Positions 24,747-33,192 of a stretch of DNA of 64,000 nt are shown here, piece by piece (the first letter of the stretch is position 1; the number at the start of each line of letters is the position of its first letter). Location: positions 124,001 through 188,000 of the forward strand of contig JAEZKQ010000026.1 in the NCBI GenBank assembly GCA_023436115.1. Direction: 5' to 3'. The notes under the pieces were generated by a model. The model saw only the letters and a program-made list of their open reading frames with translations. It made no database searches and was not told where the DNA came from. Made by a program: the position numbers and the translations under genes. This stretch comes from Bacillota bacterium. Lineage in GTDB: Bacteria; Bacillota; Clostridia; Christensenellales; SZUA-584.

Positions 24747-24772
24747 AAAAAAACCGCCTTATCGGCGGTTTT
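24747..24772 (-). terminator. Terminator of the tRNA operon
   Basis: AAAACCGCC and GGCGGTTTT pair around GATAA, followed by a T run, starting at the CCA end of tRNA-Lys. Confidence 0.85.
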
Positions 24773-24847
24773 GGTGGGCCACCAGGGGCTCGAACCCTGG
24801 ACAACACGATTAAGAGTCGCGTACTCTACCAACTGAGTTAGTGGCCC
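24772..24847 (-). tRNA. tRNA-Lys (CTT)
   Basis: Cloverleaf with acceptor GGGCCAC/GTGGCCC, D arm ACTC-GAGT, anticodon loop CTCTTAA (anticodon CTT, reads AAG), T arm CAGGG-TTCGAGC-CCCTG and an encoded CCA end at 24774-24772. Last gene of the four-tRNA operon. Confidence 0.95.
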
Positions 24848-24857
24848 TTATGAAAGG

Positions 24858-24931
24858 TGGAGCGGGTGATGGGAATCGAACCCACGCAACCAGCTTGGAA
24901 GGCTGGGGCTCTACCGTTGAGCTACACCCGC
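24858..24931 (-). tRNA. tRNA-Gly (TCC)
   Basis: Acceptor GCGGGTG/CACCCGC, anticodon stem CCAGC-GCTGG with loop CTTCCAA (anticodon TCC), T loop TTCGATT, encoded CCA. Confidence 0.95.
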
Positions 24932-24939
24932 GAAAATAG

Positions 24940-25014
24940 TGGAGCGGAAGACGGGATTCGAACCCGCGACTTCGACCTTGGCAAGGTCGCACTCTACCAC
25001 TGAGTCACTCCCGC
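24940..25014 (-). tRNA. tRNA-Gly (GCC)
   Basis: Acceptor GCGGGAG/CTTCCGC, anticodon stem CGACC-GGTCG with loop TTGCCAA (anticodon GCC), T loop TTCGAAT, encoded CCA. Confidence 0.95.
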
Positions 25015-25026
25015 TCGGTGTTACCT

Positions 25027-25111
25027 TGGTGCGGGCGAAGAGACTTGAACTCCCACGCCTAGCGGCACTAGATCCTAAGTCTAGCGCGTCTGCCAATTCC
25101 GCCACGCCCGC
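25027..25111 (-). tRNA. tRNA-Leu (TAG)
   Basis: Class II tRNA with a long variable arm (TGCCGCTAGGCGT). Acceptor GCGGGCG/CGCCCGC, anticodon stem CTAGA-TCTAG with loop CTTAGGA (anticodon TAG), encoded CCA. First gene of the operon. Confidence 0.95.
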
Positions 25112-25155
25112 TGGTATTGCATCCAAAACGGCCCCCCGTTTTTGGGCACTTTGGT

Positions 25156-25184
25156 ATTCTAACACCACATCTACGTTTAGTCAA
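25156..25184 (-). promoter_or_regulatory. Promoter of the tRNA operon
   Basis: TTGACT (25184-25179) and TAGAAT (25161-25156) with a 17-base spacer, 45 bases before tRNA-Leu. Confidence 0.75.
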
Positions 25185-25280
25185 TACACTATTTATGCAT
25201 ATTTTAAATTGTTTATTCGAAAACAAAAGCCATTATAGAAGGCACTGTATTTCTAGAAACCAACAAAAGAAATGCGGGCT

Positions 25281-25781
25281 TTAAGCGCCCGCACCGCAAC
25301 ACTTCTTATACTTTTTTCCGCTGCCGCAAGGGCAAGGCATGTTCCGCCCGATCTTGTCAGAAACGGCTTGTTTGTCCTGTCGCCACTTATCTCTGATTTC
25401 ACGGCGGCGCTCTTCGGTCAGTATATCGTCCCAGCCAGACAGCGTATAAAGCCATTTGGCCTTCGCATCCAGCATATTGTAGTAAAGCTTCTCAAAGTCA
25501 ACTTTTAAAGAAATATCCGAAGCTTCTTTTAGCTTTTCCAGATCAACCTCTTTTACAAGGCTGGTGTTAATGCCATCCATAAAGGCTGTAAAAACAACGC
25601 TGGACATACCAAACTCTTCAGCAATATCAGAAAGCTTGCCTTCATAGAAATCTTCTTTACGCGCAAGTATCTTCTTATAAGCTTCTGTCTCAATACCAAA
25701 ATACTCGTCCCAAAAGGCCTTATTTTCCTGCGGCGTTCTTTGCGCCTCGGCCATACTCTGCCACTGACTAAATAAGCTCAT
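25281..25781 (-). CDS. SEC-C metal-binding motif protein
   Basis: A 166-residue soluble protein. The first 120 residues are helical (WDEYFGIETEAYKKILARKE, then a conserved LSDIAEEFGMSSVVFTAFMD block). The C-terminus is a SEC-C zinc motif, CPCGSGKKYKKCC, the same type as at the end of SecA encoded in this window. Such small SEC-C proteins are common in Firmicutes and their role is unclear; ribosome or SecB-like binding has been proposed for related motifs. The gene follows icd by ten bases with GAGGGAGAG before the ATG, so the two probably share a message. Confidence 0.8.
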   Translation of the reverse strand: MSLFSQWQSMAEAQRTPQENKAFWDEYFGIETEAYKKILARKEDFYEGKLSDIAEEFGMSSVVFTAFMDGINTSLVKEVDLEKLKEASDISLKVDFEKLYYNMLDAKAKWLYTLSGWDDILTEERRREIRDKWRQDKQAVSDKIGRNMPCPCGSGKKYKKCCGAGA

Positions 25782-25791
25782 GAACTCTCCC

Positions 25792-27003
25792 TCACATCAT
25801 TTTTTCAAGCGTCATCTTTATCTGTTTAATAAACGCTTCGGTGCTCACCTTTTGTTTATGCTCTAATTCGCTCAATACATAAAGGTCACCCGTCATAACT
25901 CCCTGCTCAATGGTACGAATAGACGCTTGTTCTAAACGCTCTGCAAACGTCACAAGCGGCTCGTTACCGTCTATCTCACCGCGTTTTTTCAAAGCGCCTG
26001 TCCAAGCAAACAATGTTGCCATGCAGTTTGTCGATGTTTCCTTGCCTTCCAGATGCTGATAATAGTGCTTTGTTACCGTGCCGTGAGCCGCTTCATATTC
26101 ATAAACCCCCATCGGCGAAACGAGCACGGATGTCATCATCGCCAAGCTGCCATATGCAGTCGCGACCATATCAGACATGACATCCCCATCATAGTTCATG
26201 CAGGCCCAAATAAAACCGCCGCGGCTGCGAATTACACGCGCCACTGCATCATCTATCAATGTATAGAAATACTCAATACCGGCTTGCTCAAACTGCTCTT
26301 TGTAAACATTATCATATATCTCGGCGAATATATCTTTGAAACGGTGATGATAAAGCTTAGAAATTGTATCTTTCGATGCAAACCATAAATCCTGTTTTGT
26401 ATCCAGCGCATAGTTAAAGCAGCTCTTAGCGAAGCTCTCAATTGAGGTTGTGGTGTTATACATGCCACGAACCACGCCACCTCTTTCATCAAACTGCGCA
26501 ATAAGCCGTTTCTCCGTTGTCCCGTCTGCACGTGTCACAACAACTTCAGCTTTGCCTGCGCCATCAACCACACATTCCTGTGCGTTATAGATATCGCCAA
26601 ATGCATGTCTTGCGATGGTGATAGGCTCCTGCCAAGTCTTGACGGAAGGCGATATGCCTTTTACAAGGATCGGCGCGCGGAAAACAGTGCCGTCAAGCGC
26701 TTCACGGATTGTGCCGTTGGGGCTTTTCCACATTTTTTTCAGGTCATACTCTTCCACACGCTGTACATTCGGTGTAATTGTGGCGCACTTCACACCAACG
26801 CCATACTTTTTTATTGCCATGGCCGAGTCAATTGTGACCTGATCATTTGTCGCATCTCTTTCGATGAGGCCGAGATCATAATACTCGGTATTAAGCTCAA
26901 CATAAGGCTCAATGAGATAGTCCTTAATCATCTTCCAGATAATTCGGGTCATCTCGTCGCCGTCAAGCTCAACTAATGGTACCGGCATTTTTATCTTTGT
27001 CAT
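25792..27003 (-). CDS. icd: NADP-dependent isocitrate dehydrogenase, dimeric eukaryote-like type
   Basis: Oxidises isocitrate to 2-oxoglutarate and CO2. The 403-residue product is the type seen in eukaryotes and some bacteria: MPVPLVELDGDEMTRIIW at the start, CATITPNVQRVEEYDLKKMW, SPNGTIREALDGTVFRAPI near residue 95, the metal site NYDGDVMSDMVA near 270 and EAAHGTVTKHYYQH near 310. It supplies 2-oxoglutarate for glutamate and for the ferredoxin oxidoreductase encoded further on. It appears to be transcribed with the SEC-C gene. The substrate and cofactor are inferred from family membership. Confidence 0.93.
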   Translation of the reverse strand: MTKIKMPVPLVELDGDEMTRIIWKMIKDYLIEPYVELNTEYYDLGLIERDATNDQVTIDSAMAIKKYGVGVKCATITPNVQRVEEYDLKKMWKSPNGTIREALDGTVFRAPILVKGISPSVKTWQEPITIARHAFGDIYNAQECVVDGAGKAEVVVTRADGTTEKRLIAQFDERGGVVRGMYNTTTSIESFAKSCFNYALDTKQDLWFASKDTISKLYHHRFKDIFAEIYDNVYKEQFEQAGIEYFYTLIDDAVARVIRSRGGFIWACMNYDGDVMSDMVATAYGSLAMMTSVLVSPMGVYEYEAAHGTVTKHYYQHLEGKETSTNCMATLFAWTGALKKRGEIDGNEPLVTFAERLEQASIRTIEQGVMTGDLYVLSELEHKQKVSTEAFIKQIKMTLEKMM

Positions 27004-27131
27004 TTATAACTCCTTTATATAAAAACTAAATTATTCAAATGTAAATAAACCCGGATATGCGTCTCATTTTACTTCAAGAAAGAACAAAACACAAGTCATA
27101 ATACAATTATACCAATATGAGAACACTATAA

Positions 27132-27165
27132 AAGGAACGCCTTATCCTAAAACAAGGCGTTCCTT
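27132..27165 (-). terminator. Terminator of pgk-tpiA-gpmI
   Basis: A perfect 12-base inverted repeat, AAGGAACGCCTT and AAGGCGTTCCTT, nine bases after the gpmI stop, with a short T run on the minus strand. It could also act for transcripts on the other strand. Confidence 0.8.
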
Positions 27166-27173
27166 CTATTTCA

Positions 27174-28709
27174 TCATTCAGCGATAAGGGATTCGCCCGT
27201 CATTTCTGATGGTTTAGTAAGTCCCATCATCTCCAGCATAGTCGGCGCAATATCCGCCAAACGCCCGTCTTTTTTCAGCTTCGCATTTTTATAGCGCTCA
27301 CCCACAAGAATAAGCGGCACTGGATTTGTCGTATGAGCCGTAAACGGCCCGCCGTTCTCATCAAACATCTTCTCGGAGTTGCCATGATCTGCGGTAATTA
27401 TAACTTCTCCGCCCATTTTAAGTATAGACTGGACCACTTTGCCGACACAGGCATCTACGGCAGTCACGGCCTTTACCGCCGCTTCTAGCACACCCGTGTG
27501 CCCCACCATGTCCGGATTGGCGAAGTTTAAAATCATTACATCATATTCGCCGGATTCGATATGCTTCACGGCCTCGTCGGCCACTTCATAAGCGCTCATT
27601 TCGGGCTTTAAGTCATAAGTCGCCACCTTAGGAGACGGTATTAAAAACCGATCTTCCCCGTCGTTGGGCTTTTCCACGCCCCCATTGAAGAAAAATGTGA
27701 CATGCGCATATTTCTCTGTTTCGGCAATGCGGAACTGCCGCTTATTGTTGGCGGCCAAATATTCACCCAGCGTGTTGTCAAGCGATTGCGGCTTATATGC
27801 CACATGTACATTCTCAAAAGTCTTGTCATATTGCGTCATGCAGACATAGTGAACCGGGAAATACTCTCTTTCAAAACCGGAAAAGTCCTTATCAATAAAT
27901 GTACGTGTGATCTCTCGCGCACGGTCGGGCCTGAAATTAAAGAATACAATGGAGTCTCCTGCGCCGATTGTTGCCACGGGTTTGCCACCCTGCTGTACAA
28001 CAGTGGGCAAAACAAACTCATCCATCTCACCTTTTTCATAGCTTTGCCTCATGGCCTGCACTGCACTGTCAGCGCTAACGCCTATGCCTTTGACCATAGC
28101 GTCGTAAGCCTTTACGACCCGTTCATATCGGTTATCCCTGTCCATGGCGTAGTATCGGCCCATAACTGTCGCAATCTGCCCGATACCGATTACCTTGATC
28201 TTCTCCTCCAGCTGCTCAATATATCCGAGTCCACTGTCCGGTGGCACGTCACGACCGTCCATAAAGCAATGAATATAAACATTATCAAGGCCTTGATCTT
28301 TAGCCAGTTTAAGCAGTGCATAAAGGTGGCCAAGGTGGCTGTGAACGCCGCCATCGGAAATCAGGCCAAAGGTGTGAAAACGGGTGCCTTTCTTCTTAGC
28401 GTTTTGCATCGCTTCAATCAGCTCCGGCTTTTCAAAGAAACCGCCGTCATTAATGTCTTTCGTAATGCGCGTTAATTCCTGATAAACGATACGCCCCGCT
28501 CCGATATTTAAATGGCCGACCTCACTGTTACCCATCTGCCCTTCCGGCAAGCCAACATCCATGCCGGATGCGCCCACCAGCGTATGCGGATAGGCCTCTT
28601 TCAGCGCACGGATAGAGGGGATGCCGCAAATTCGCACTGAATTACCCGTTTGCGAATTCTCATACCCAAATCCGTCCAATATCATTAATGCTGTTAATTT
28701 TCTACTCAT
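27174..28709 (-). CDS. gpmI: 2,3-bisphosphoglycerate-independent phosphoglycerate mutase
   Basis: Interconverts 3- and 2-phosphoglycerate with two metal ions. Full length at 511 residues. The N-terminal metal/active-site segments are LMILDGFGY and GNSEVGHLNIGAGR, with the catalytic Ser in GNSEVGH. IHCFMDGRDVPP lies near residue 147, NFRPDRAREITR near 262, and ADHGNSEKM near 442 completes the metal site. It is the last gene of the pgk-tpiA-gpmI operon, 12 bases after tpiA, and is followed by a strong terminator. Confidence 0.95.
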   Translation of the reverse strand: MSRKLTALMILDGFGYENSQTGNSVRICGIPSIRALKEAYPHTLVGASGMDVGLPEGQMGNSEVGHLNIGAGRIVYQELTRITKDINDGGFFEKPELIEAMQNAKKKGTRFHTFGLISDGGVHSHLGHLYALLKLAKDQGLDNVYIHCFMDGRDVPPDSGLGYIEQLEEKIKVIGIGQIATVMGRYYAMDRDNRYERVVKAYDAMVKGIGVSADSAVQAMRQSYEKGEMDEFVLPTVVQQGGKPVATIGAGDSIVFFNFRPDRAREITRTFIDKDFSGFEREYFPVHYVCMTQYDKTFENVHVAYKPQSLDNTLGEYLAANNKRQFRIAETEKYAHVTFFFNGGVEKPNDGEDRFLIPSPKVATYDLKPEMSAYEVADEAVKHIESGEYDVMILNFANPDMVGHTGVLEAAVKAVTAVDACVGKVVQSILKMGGEVIITADHGNSEKMFDENGGPFTAHTTNPVPLILVGERYKNAKLKKDGRLADIAPTMLEMMGLTKPSEMTGESLIAE

Positions 28710-28721
28710 TTTTTCCCCACT

Positions 28722-29471
28722 TTAGAACTTCACGATTCCGGCAAAGTCCTCGGCTTTCAGAGCCGCGCCGCCGATCAATCCGCCGTCGATTTCCGGTTTT
28801 GCCATAAGCTCAGACGCATTGGAAGGTTTCATGCTACCACCGTACTGTATACGGATGCTCTGCGCAGCTTTGTCGCCGTATACTTCTTTCACAGCGTTTC
28901 TGATAGCGCCAATCGTATCGTTGGCATCATCGGATGTCGCCGTTTTGCCTGTGCCGATAGCCCAGATGGGTTCATAAGCCAATATCATGCCTGCCACTTC
29001 CTCCGCACTCAGGCCCAGCAGAGCCAGCTTTGTCTGCCTGCAAACAACCTCGTTTGTGATACCCGCTTCTCTTTCCTCAAGCGTCTCGCCGATGCACACG
29101 ATAGGCTTTAAGCCTTTGCCAAGGGCAACCTTTGCTTTTTTATTGACGCCCTCATCTGTTTCGCCGAAATACTGCCGTCTTTCCGAGTGTCCGAGAATCA
29201 CATACTCCACACCAAAAGCAAGCAGCATATCCGCGGAAATTTCGCCTGTAAAAGCGCCGCTCTGCTCAAAGTGCATATTCTGAGCACCCAGCTTTATATT
29301 CGAACCGGCAAGCGCTTCGGATGCCGCTGCCAAATTAACAAATGGCGGACACACAACGATATCAACGTTGCTGACATCGCAGACAAGCGGAATCAATTCG
29401 CTGATAAGCTTTTTGGTCTCTTCAGACGTTTTGTTCATTTTCCAGTTTCCGGCAATAATCGGTTTTCTCAT
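28722..29471 (-). CDS. tpiA: Triosephosphate isomerase
   Basis: Interconverts dihydroxyacetone phosphate and glyceraldehyde 3-phosphate. A 249-residue TIM barrel beginning MRKPIIAGNWKMNKT. HSERRQYFGE holds the catalytic His near residue 95, YEPIWAIGTGKTA the catalytic Glu near 166, and QYGGSMKPSNA and GGLIGGAALK the phosphate loops. It lies between pgk and gpmI. A hairpin-T-run element in the short pgk-tpiA gap may reduce or process the transcript. Confidence 0.96.
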   Translation of the reverse strand: MRKPIIAGNWKMNKTSEETKKLISELIPLVCDVSNVDIVVCPPFVNLAAASEALAGSNIKLGAQNMHFEQSGAFTGEISADMLLAFGVEYVILGHSERRQYFGETDEGVNKKAKVALGKGLKPIVCIGETLEEREAGITNEVVCRQTKLALLGLSAEEVAGMILAYEPIWAIGTGKTATSDDANDTIGAIRNAVKEVYGDKAAQSIRIQYGGSMKPSNASELMAKPEIDGGLIGGAALKAEDFAGIVKF

Positions 29472-29511
29472 AATTAACCTCCATAAAAATTTTATAATAT
29501 ATTTAACCTTT

Positions 29512-29544
29512 AAAAAAGGGTTACCCCAAAAGAGAGCAACCCTT
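29512..29544 (-). terminator. Hairpin with T run between pgk and tpiA
   Basis: AAGGGTT and AACCCTT pair and are followed by TTTTTTA on the minus strand, 27 bases past the pgk stop. It resembles a terminator inside an operon, so it may be a partial terminator. Confidence 0.6.
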
Positions 29545-29570
29545 ATAACATCTAGATTTGGTGCACTCTC

Positions 29571-30755
29571 TTATTTATCTTGGAGTGCTTCAACACCCGG
29601 AAGCGCCTTACCTTCAAGGAATTCAAGGCTCGCACCGCCGCCGGTGGAGATGTGCGTCATGGCATCCGCATAGCCGAAAATCTTCACCGCAGCCGCACTG
29701 TCACCGCCACCGATAATAGTGACCGCATCAGATTCCGCCATAGCCTTGGCAACCGCTTTTGTACCTTCCGCGAACGGCTCCATTTCAAACACGCCCATCG
29801 GCCCGTTCCAAACAATTGTGCGCGCTGTGCGGATCTTGTCCGCATAAAGCATTTTTGTAGCAGGCCCGATATCCAGCCCCATCCAGCCTTCCGACATATG
29901 TTCAGCAGGAACCACCTGAGTCTTGGCATTCACATCAAACTTGTCGGCTTCAATAGCATCAACAGGCAGGAAGATATCCACACCTTTTTCTTCAGCCTTT
30001 TTAAGGAGGTTAAGCGCAAGGTCTATGCTCTCATTATCAACGAGCGAAGAACCCACCTCAAAGCCTTTGGCCTTTAAGAACGTATAAGCCATGCCGCCGC
30101 CGATAATAATGGAATCCACTTTGTTGATCAAGTTATCAATGACACCGATCTTATCAGCAACTTTTGCGCCGCCGAGTATCGCCACAAAGGGACGTACAGG
30201 TTTTTCCAACGCGCTGCCCAGAAAATCGAGTTCTTTCCCGATAAGGAAGCCGGCCACCGCAGGAATATAGTCGGCAACACCCGCTGTGGACGCATGCGCT
30301 CTGTGGCATGTGCCGAAAGCGTCGCTGACGAAAATATCAGCATAAGATGCCAGCGCCTTTGCAAACTCCGGATCGTTCTTTGTCTCTTCCTTATGAAAAC
30401 GCACGTTTTCAAGAAGAACGATTTCACCCTCCTTAACAGCTTCTACAGCCGCCTTGGCTTCCGGCCCAATCACATCTGCAGCGAATGTGACTTTACGATT
30501 CAGAAGCTTTTCCAGCCTTTCGGCTACGGGAGCGAGAGAAAACTCAGGTTTAAATTCACCTTTGGGACGTCCCAGATGGGAACAAAGAATGATTTTAGCG
30601 TTCTGACTGATGAGATATTCAATGGTAGGTAACGCAGCGGCGATTCTTGTTTCGTCTGTCACTTCTTTTTTGTCGTTAAGCGGCACATTGAAATCGACTC
30701 TGACCAGTACCTTTTTTCCACGGACATCAATGTCCTTTACTGTCTTCTTATTCAT
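29571..30755 (-). CDS. pgk: Phosphoglycerate kinase
   Basis: Transfers phosphate from 1,3-bisphosphoglycerate to ADP. The 394-residue product begins MNKKTVKDIDVRGKKVLVRV; the ATG at 30755 has AAGGAG six bases upstream, so the longer in-frame extension is not coding. RVDFNVPL, SHLGRPKG near residue 60, the SDAFGTCHRAHAS loop, WNGPMGVFE and IIGGGDSAAAV are the expected substrate and nucleotide motifs. It heads the pgk-tpiA-gpmI operon. No gap gene is next to it. Confidence 0.96.
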   Translation of the reverse strand: MNKKTVKDIDVRGKKVLVRVDFNVPLNDKKEVTDETRIAAALPTIEYLISQNAKIILCSHLGRPKGEFKPEFSLAPVAERLEKLLNRKVTFAADVIGPEAKAAVEAVKEGEIVLLENVRFHKEETKNDPEFAKALASYADIFVSDAFGTCHRAHASTAGVADYIPAVAGFLIGKELDFLGSALEKPVRPFVAILGGAKVADKIGVIDNLINKVDSIIIGGGMAYTFLKAKGFEVGSSLVDNESIDLALNLLKKAEEKGVDIFLPVDAIEADKFDVNAKTQVVPAEHMSEGWMGLDIGPATKMLYADKIRTARTIVWNGPMGVFEMEPFAEGTKAVAKAMAESDAVTIIGGGDSAAAVKIFGYADAMTHISTGGGASLEFLEGKALPGVEALQDK

Positions 30756-30811
30756 AAACGGCTCCTTCATGCAAATATGCTGATACTCAAAGAGTATAAT
30801 TATCTCGCATA

Positions 30812-30840
30812 ATTTTATTCGAAAAGATGCAAAAAAGCAA
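30812..30840 (-). promoter_or_regulatory. Probable promoter of pgk-tpiA-gpmI
   Basis: TTGCTT (30840-30835) and TAAAAT (30817-30812), 17 bases apart, 57 bases before the pgk start. The -35 box is imperfect. Confidence 0.5.
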
Positions 30841-30897
30841 GCGAAAATGTACCTGCCTTTAAACATTATGGTATGATCTGCCGATATTATTTCATAT

Positions 30898-31359
30898 TTA
30901 GTCCATTTCGGGAAAACCTTTTTGGCGGAGTGCTTCGTAAACCACGATACTCACCGAATTAGAGAGATTTAAGGATCTTAAGCCCGATTTCATGGGTATG
31001 CGTATACTATGCTCAGGATGAGCAATAATCAGCGGTTCAGGCAGCCCTTTTGTCTCTTTGCCGAAAAGAAGATAACAGCCATCTTCATAGCATACCTCAT
31101 GGTAAGACCTTTTTGCTTTTGTTGAACAATAATAGTAGATACCGCTTGTCGATTCAAAAAAAGCCTCAAGACTTTTATGAATTTGAACATTCAGATGCGG
31201 CCAGTAATCCAGCCCTGCACGTTTAAGCTGCTTGTCGGATATATCAAAGCCCAGCGGCTCCACAAGATGAAGCTGTGCCCCCGTCACTGCGCAGGTGCGC
31301 GCAATATTTCCCGTATTGGCGGGTATCTCGGGCTCAACCAGCACGATATTGATACTCAT
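30898..31359 (-). CDS. trmL: tRNA (cytidine/uridine-2'-O-)-methyltransferase, TrmL type
   Basis: SPOUT-family enzyme that 2'-O-methylates the wobble base 34 of certain leucine tRNAs. The 153-residue product starts MSINIVLVEPEIPANTGNIA at 31359, with GGGAG five bases upstream; an upstream in-frame extension lacks a good site. The AdoMet-binding trefoil motifs are LLFGKETKGLPE near residue 100 and IRIPMKSGLRSLNLSNSVSI at 120-140. It is a single gene between pgk and the divergent spoVB. Confidence 0.9.
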   Translation of the reverse strand: MSINIVLVEPEIPANTGNIARTCAVTGAQLHLVEPLGFDISDKQLKRAGLDYWPHLNVQIHKSLEAFFESTSGIYYYCSTKAKRSYHEVCYEDGCYLLFGKETKGLPEPLIIAHPEHSIRIPMKSGLRSLNLSNSVSIVVYEALRQKGFPEMD

Positions 31360-31562
31360 TTTTACTCCCAATTCCTTAATATAGGCTTCATTATACATAA
31401 AGCAGCCTGCTCTACGCAACAGTTAAGGACTGACCCAACACATAATTTTTATCGAATTTCAATATACATGCATATTGGCAAACCTTTTCATTTATAATAT
31501 AATGCTATCGTTAATCGATACGGCTTTGTTTAAGCCAGCCAAAATAACGGATCGGAGTACTT

Positions 31563-33191
31563 ATGTCTCAAGGACAGAAAAGCTTTGTCAAAGGTGCTGC
31601 TATACTTGGATTCTTTGGATTAATCGTTAAGCTTATTGGCGCGTTTTTCCGTGTTCCGCTGACAAATATAATCGGCCCTGATGGTATGGCGTATTATCAG
31701 GCAGCCTATCCCGTCTATGCCACGCTCGTTGTGATATCTACCGCAGGACTCCCTGCTGCCATATCCAAGCTGGTATCAGAGCGCGTGACTCTCGGGGATT
31801 ACCGCGGTGCGCATAAGGTCTTCCAAAAAGCATTTAAAATGCTGTTGATATTTGGCGTGGGAACAACCATAATTATGTTCGCACTATCCGGGCTGCTCGC
31901 TGATGCTTTTGGTATGCCGGGTGCTGAAGCCTCGCTTCGCATGATCGCACCGTCACTGTTCTTCGTCTCTGTTCTTTCTGCTTATCGTGGCTATTTCCAA
32001 GGTCTTCAGCACATGTTCCCCACTGCTGTCACACAGCTAATCGAACAGGTTGTGAAACTGGGTGCAGGTCTTTACCTTGCCTCTGCTATGTTCAAAACAG
32101 GCGGTGTTGAAGCTGGTGCTGCCGGTGCACTGCTCGGTGTATCCATATCAGAGCTTCTCGCCCTTATTGTGATCGTTTTTATTTATAACCGTAAAAAGAA
32201 CCAGATCAAATCAAAAAGGCGGCAGACAGCAAGCCTAAGTGTTCAAGCGCACGGTTCATTATCGAGCGAAATATTGCGTATCGCCTTACCCGTTACGTTG
32301 GGTGCCTGTATGATGCCTATCGTGGGCTTTTTGGATACACTGATTGTGACCAATACAATGGCCGGAGTCGATTATTCTGCTTTTAATCCGCTTGATGCAA
32401 AGACAAGTTTCGGCTTGCTGACAGGAGCCGTCAACACGCTTGTGAATATGCCCGCCGTGCTTTCTGTAGCTCTATGCATGAGCCTTGTGCCCGCCATTGC
32501 TGAAGCCCGCGCGAAGAAAGATACGTATTCCGTGAGTGAGCGCTCGGCCGTCGGTTTTAAACTTGCCGCTCTCATCGGTCTGCCCTGTGCTATGGGCATG
32601 TATCTGCTGGCTGGGCCCATCATTTCATTGCTTTATACGAATCTGACCGCTGATGAACTCGCTGTGGGGACCTACCTGCTGCAAACAATGTCCATCGGTG
32701 TGCTTTTTCTGACTATGCTGCAAACCATGACAGGCATACTCCAAGGCGCGGGACGCGCTATCGTACCTGTTATTAACTTGGGCGTCGGCGCTATTGTCAA
32801 GATCATTATCAGCATCTTGCTGATACGCGTACCGTCTATCAATATCAACGGCGCTGCCATAGGAACAGCCGCCTGTTATGGTATTGCCGCCATACTGAAT
32901 CTCATCAGCGTCGTAAGAATTACGAAGCCGTCTATCCAGCCCGTCTCCGGCGTTATGATGCCGATTATATCCACTGCCATCATGGGAACCGTTGTTTACT
33001 TCATGTATAAAACACTTAATTTAGAACTTGGGAATACTAAAACCACAATAATCTGCATCGCGGCCGCCGTCCTTGTTTATGTCGTCATGCTCTTCATCAC
33101 CCGTTCACTTAAGAAAGATGATATGAAGTATATTCCCGGCGGCGGGAAAATCACGCGGGTCATGAACAAATTTGGGTTTTGGGAGGACTAA
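31563..33191 (+). CDS. spoVB: Stage V sporulation protein B-type polysaccharide/lipid flippase (MOP family)
   Basis: A 542-residue polytopic protein with about 14 membrane segments, opening GQKSFVKGAAILGFFGLIVK. The first two helices and FFRVPLTNIIGPDGMAYYQ fit the SpoVB/MurJ-like MOP exporters. Such proteins move lipid-linked precursors across the membrane; SpoVB acts in cortex synthesis. It is followed two bases later by the YabN gene, the same order as yabM-yabN in Bacillus, so it may be the YabM counterpart. GGAG lies five bases from the ATG. Confidence 0.85.
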   Translation: MSQGQKSFVKGAAILGFFGLIVKLIGAFFRVPLTNIIGPDGMAYYQAAYPVYATLVVISTAGLPAAISKLVSERVTLGDYRGAHKVFQKAFKMLLIFGVGTTIIMFALSGLLADAFGMPGAEASLRMIAPSLFFVSVLSAYRGYFQGLQHMFPTAVTQLIEQVVKLGAGLYLASAMFKTGGVEAGAAGALLGVSISELLALIVIVFIYNRKKNQIKSKRRQTASLSVQAHGSLSSEILRIALPVTLGACMMPIVGFLDTLIVTNTMAGVDYSAFNPLDAKTSFGLLTGAVNTLVNMPAVLSVALCMSLVPAIAEARAKKDTYSVSERSAVGFKLAALIGLPCAMGMYLLAGPIISLLYTNLTADELAVGTYLLQTMSIGVLFLTMLQTMTGILQGAGRAIVPVINLGVGAIVKIIISILLIRVPSININGAAIGTAACYGIAAILNLISVVRITKPSIQPVSGVMMPIISTAIMGTVVYFMYKTLNLELGNTKTTIICIAAAVLVYVVMLFITRSLKKDDMKYIPGGGKITRVMNKFGFWED

Positions 33192-33192
33192 C

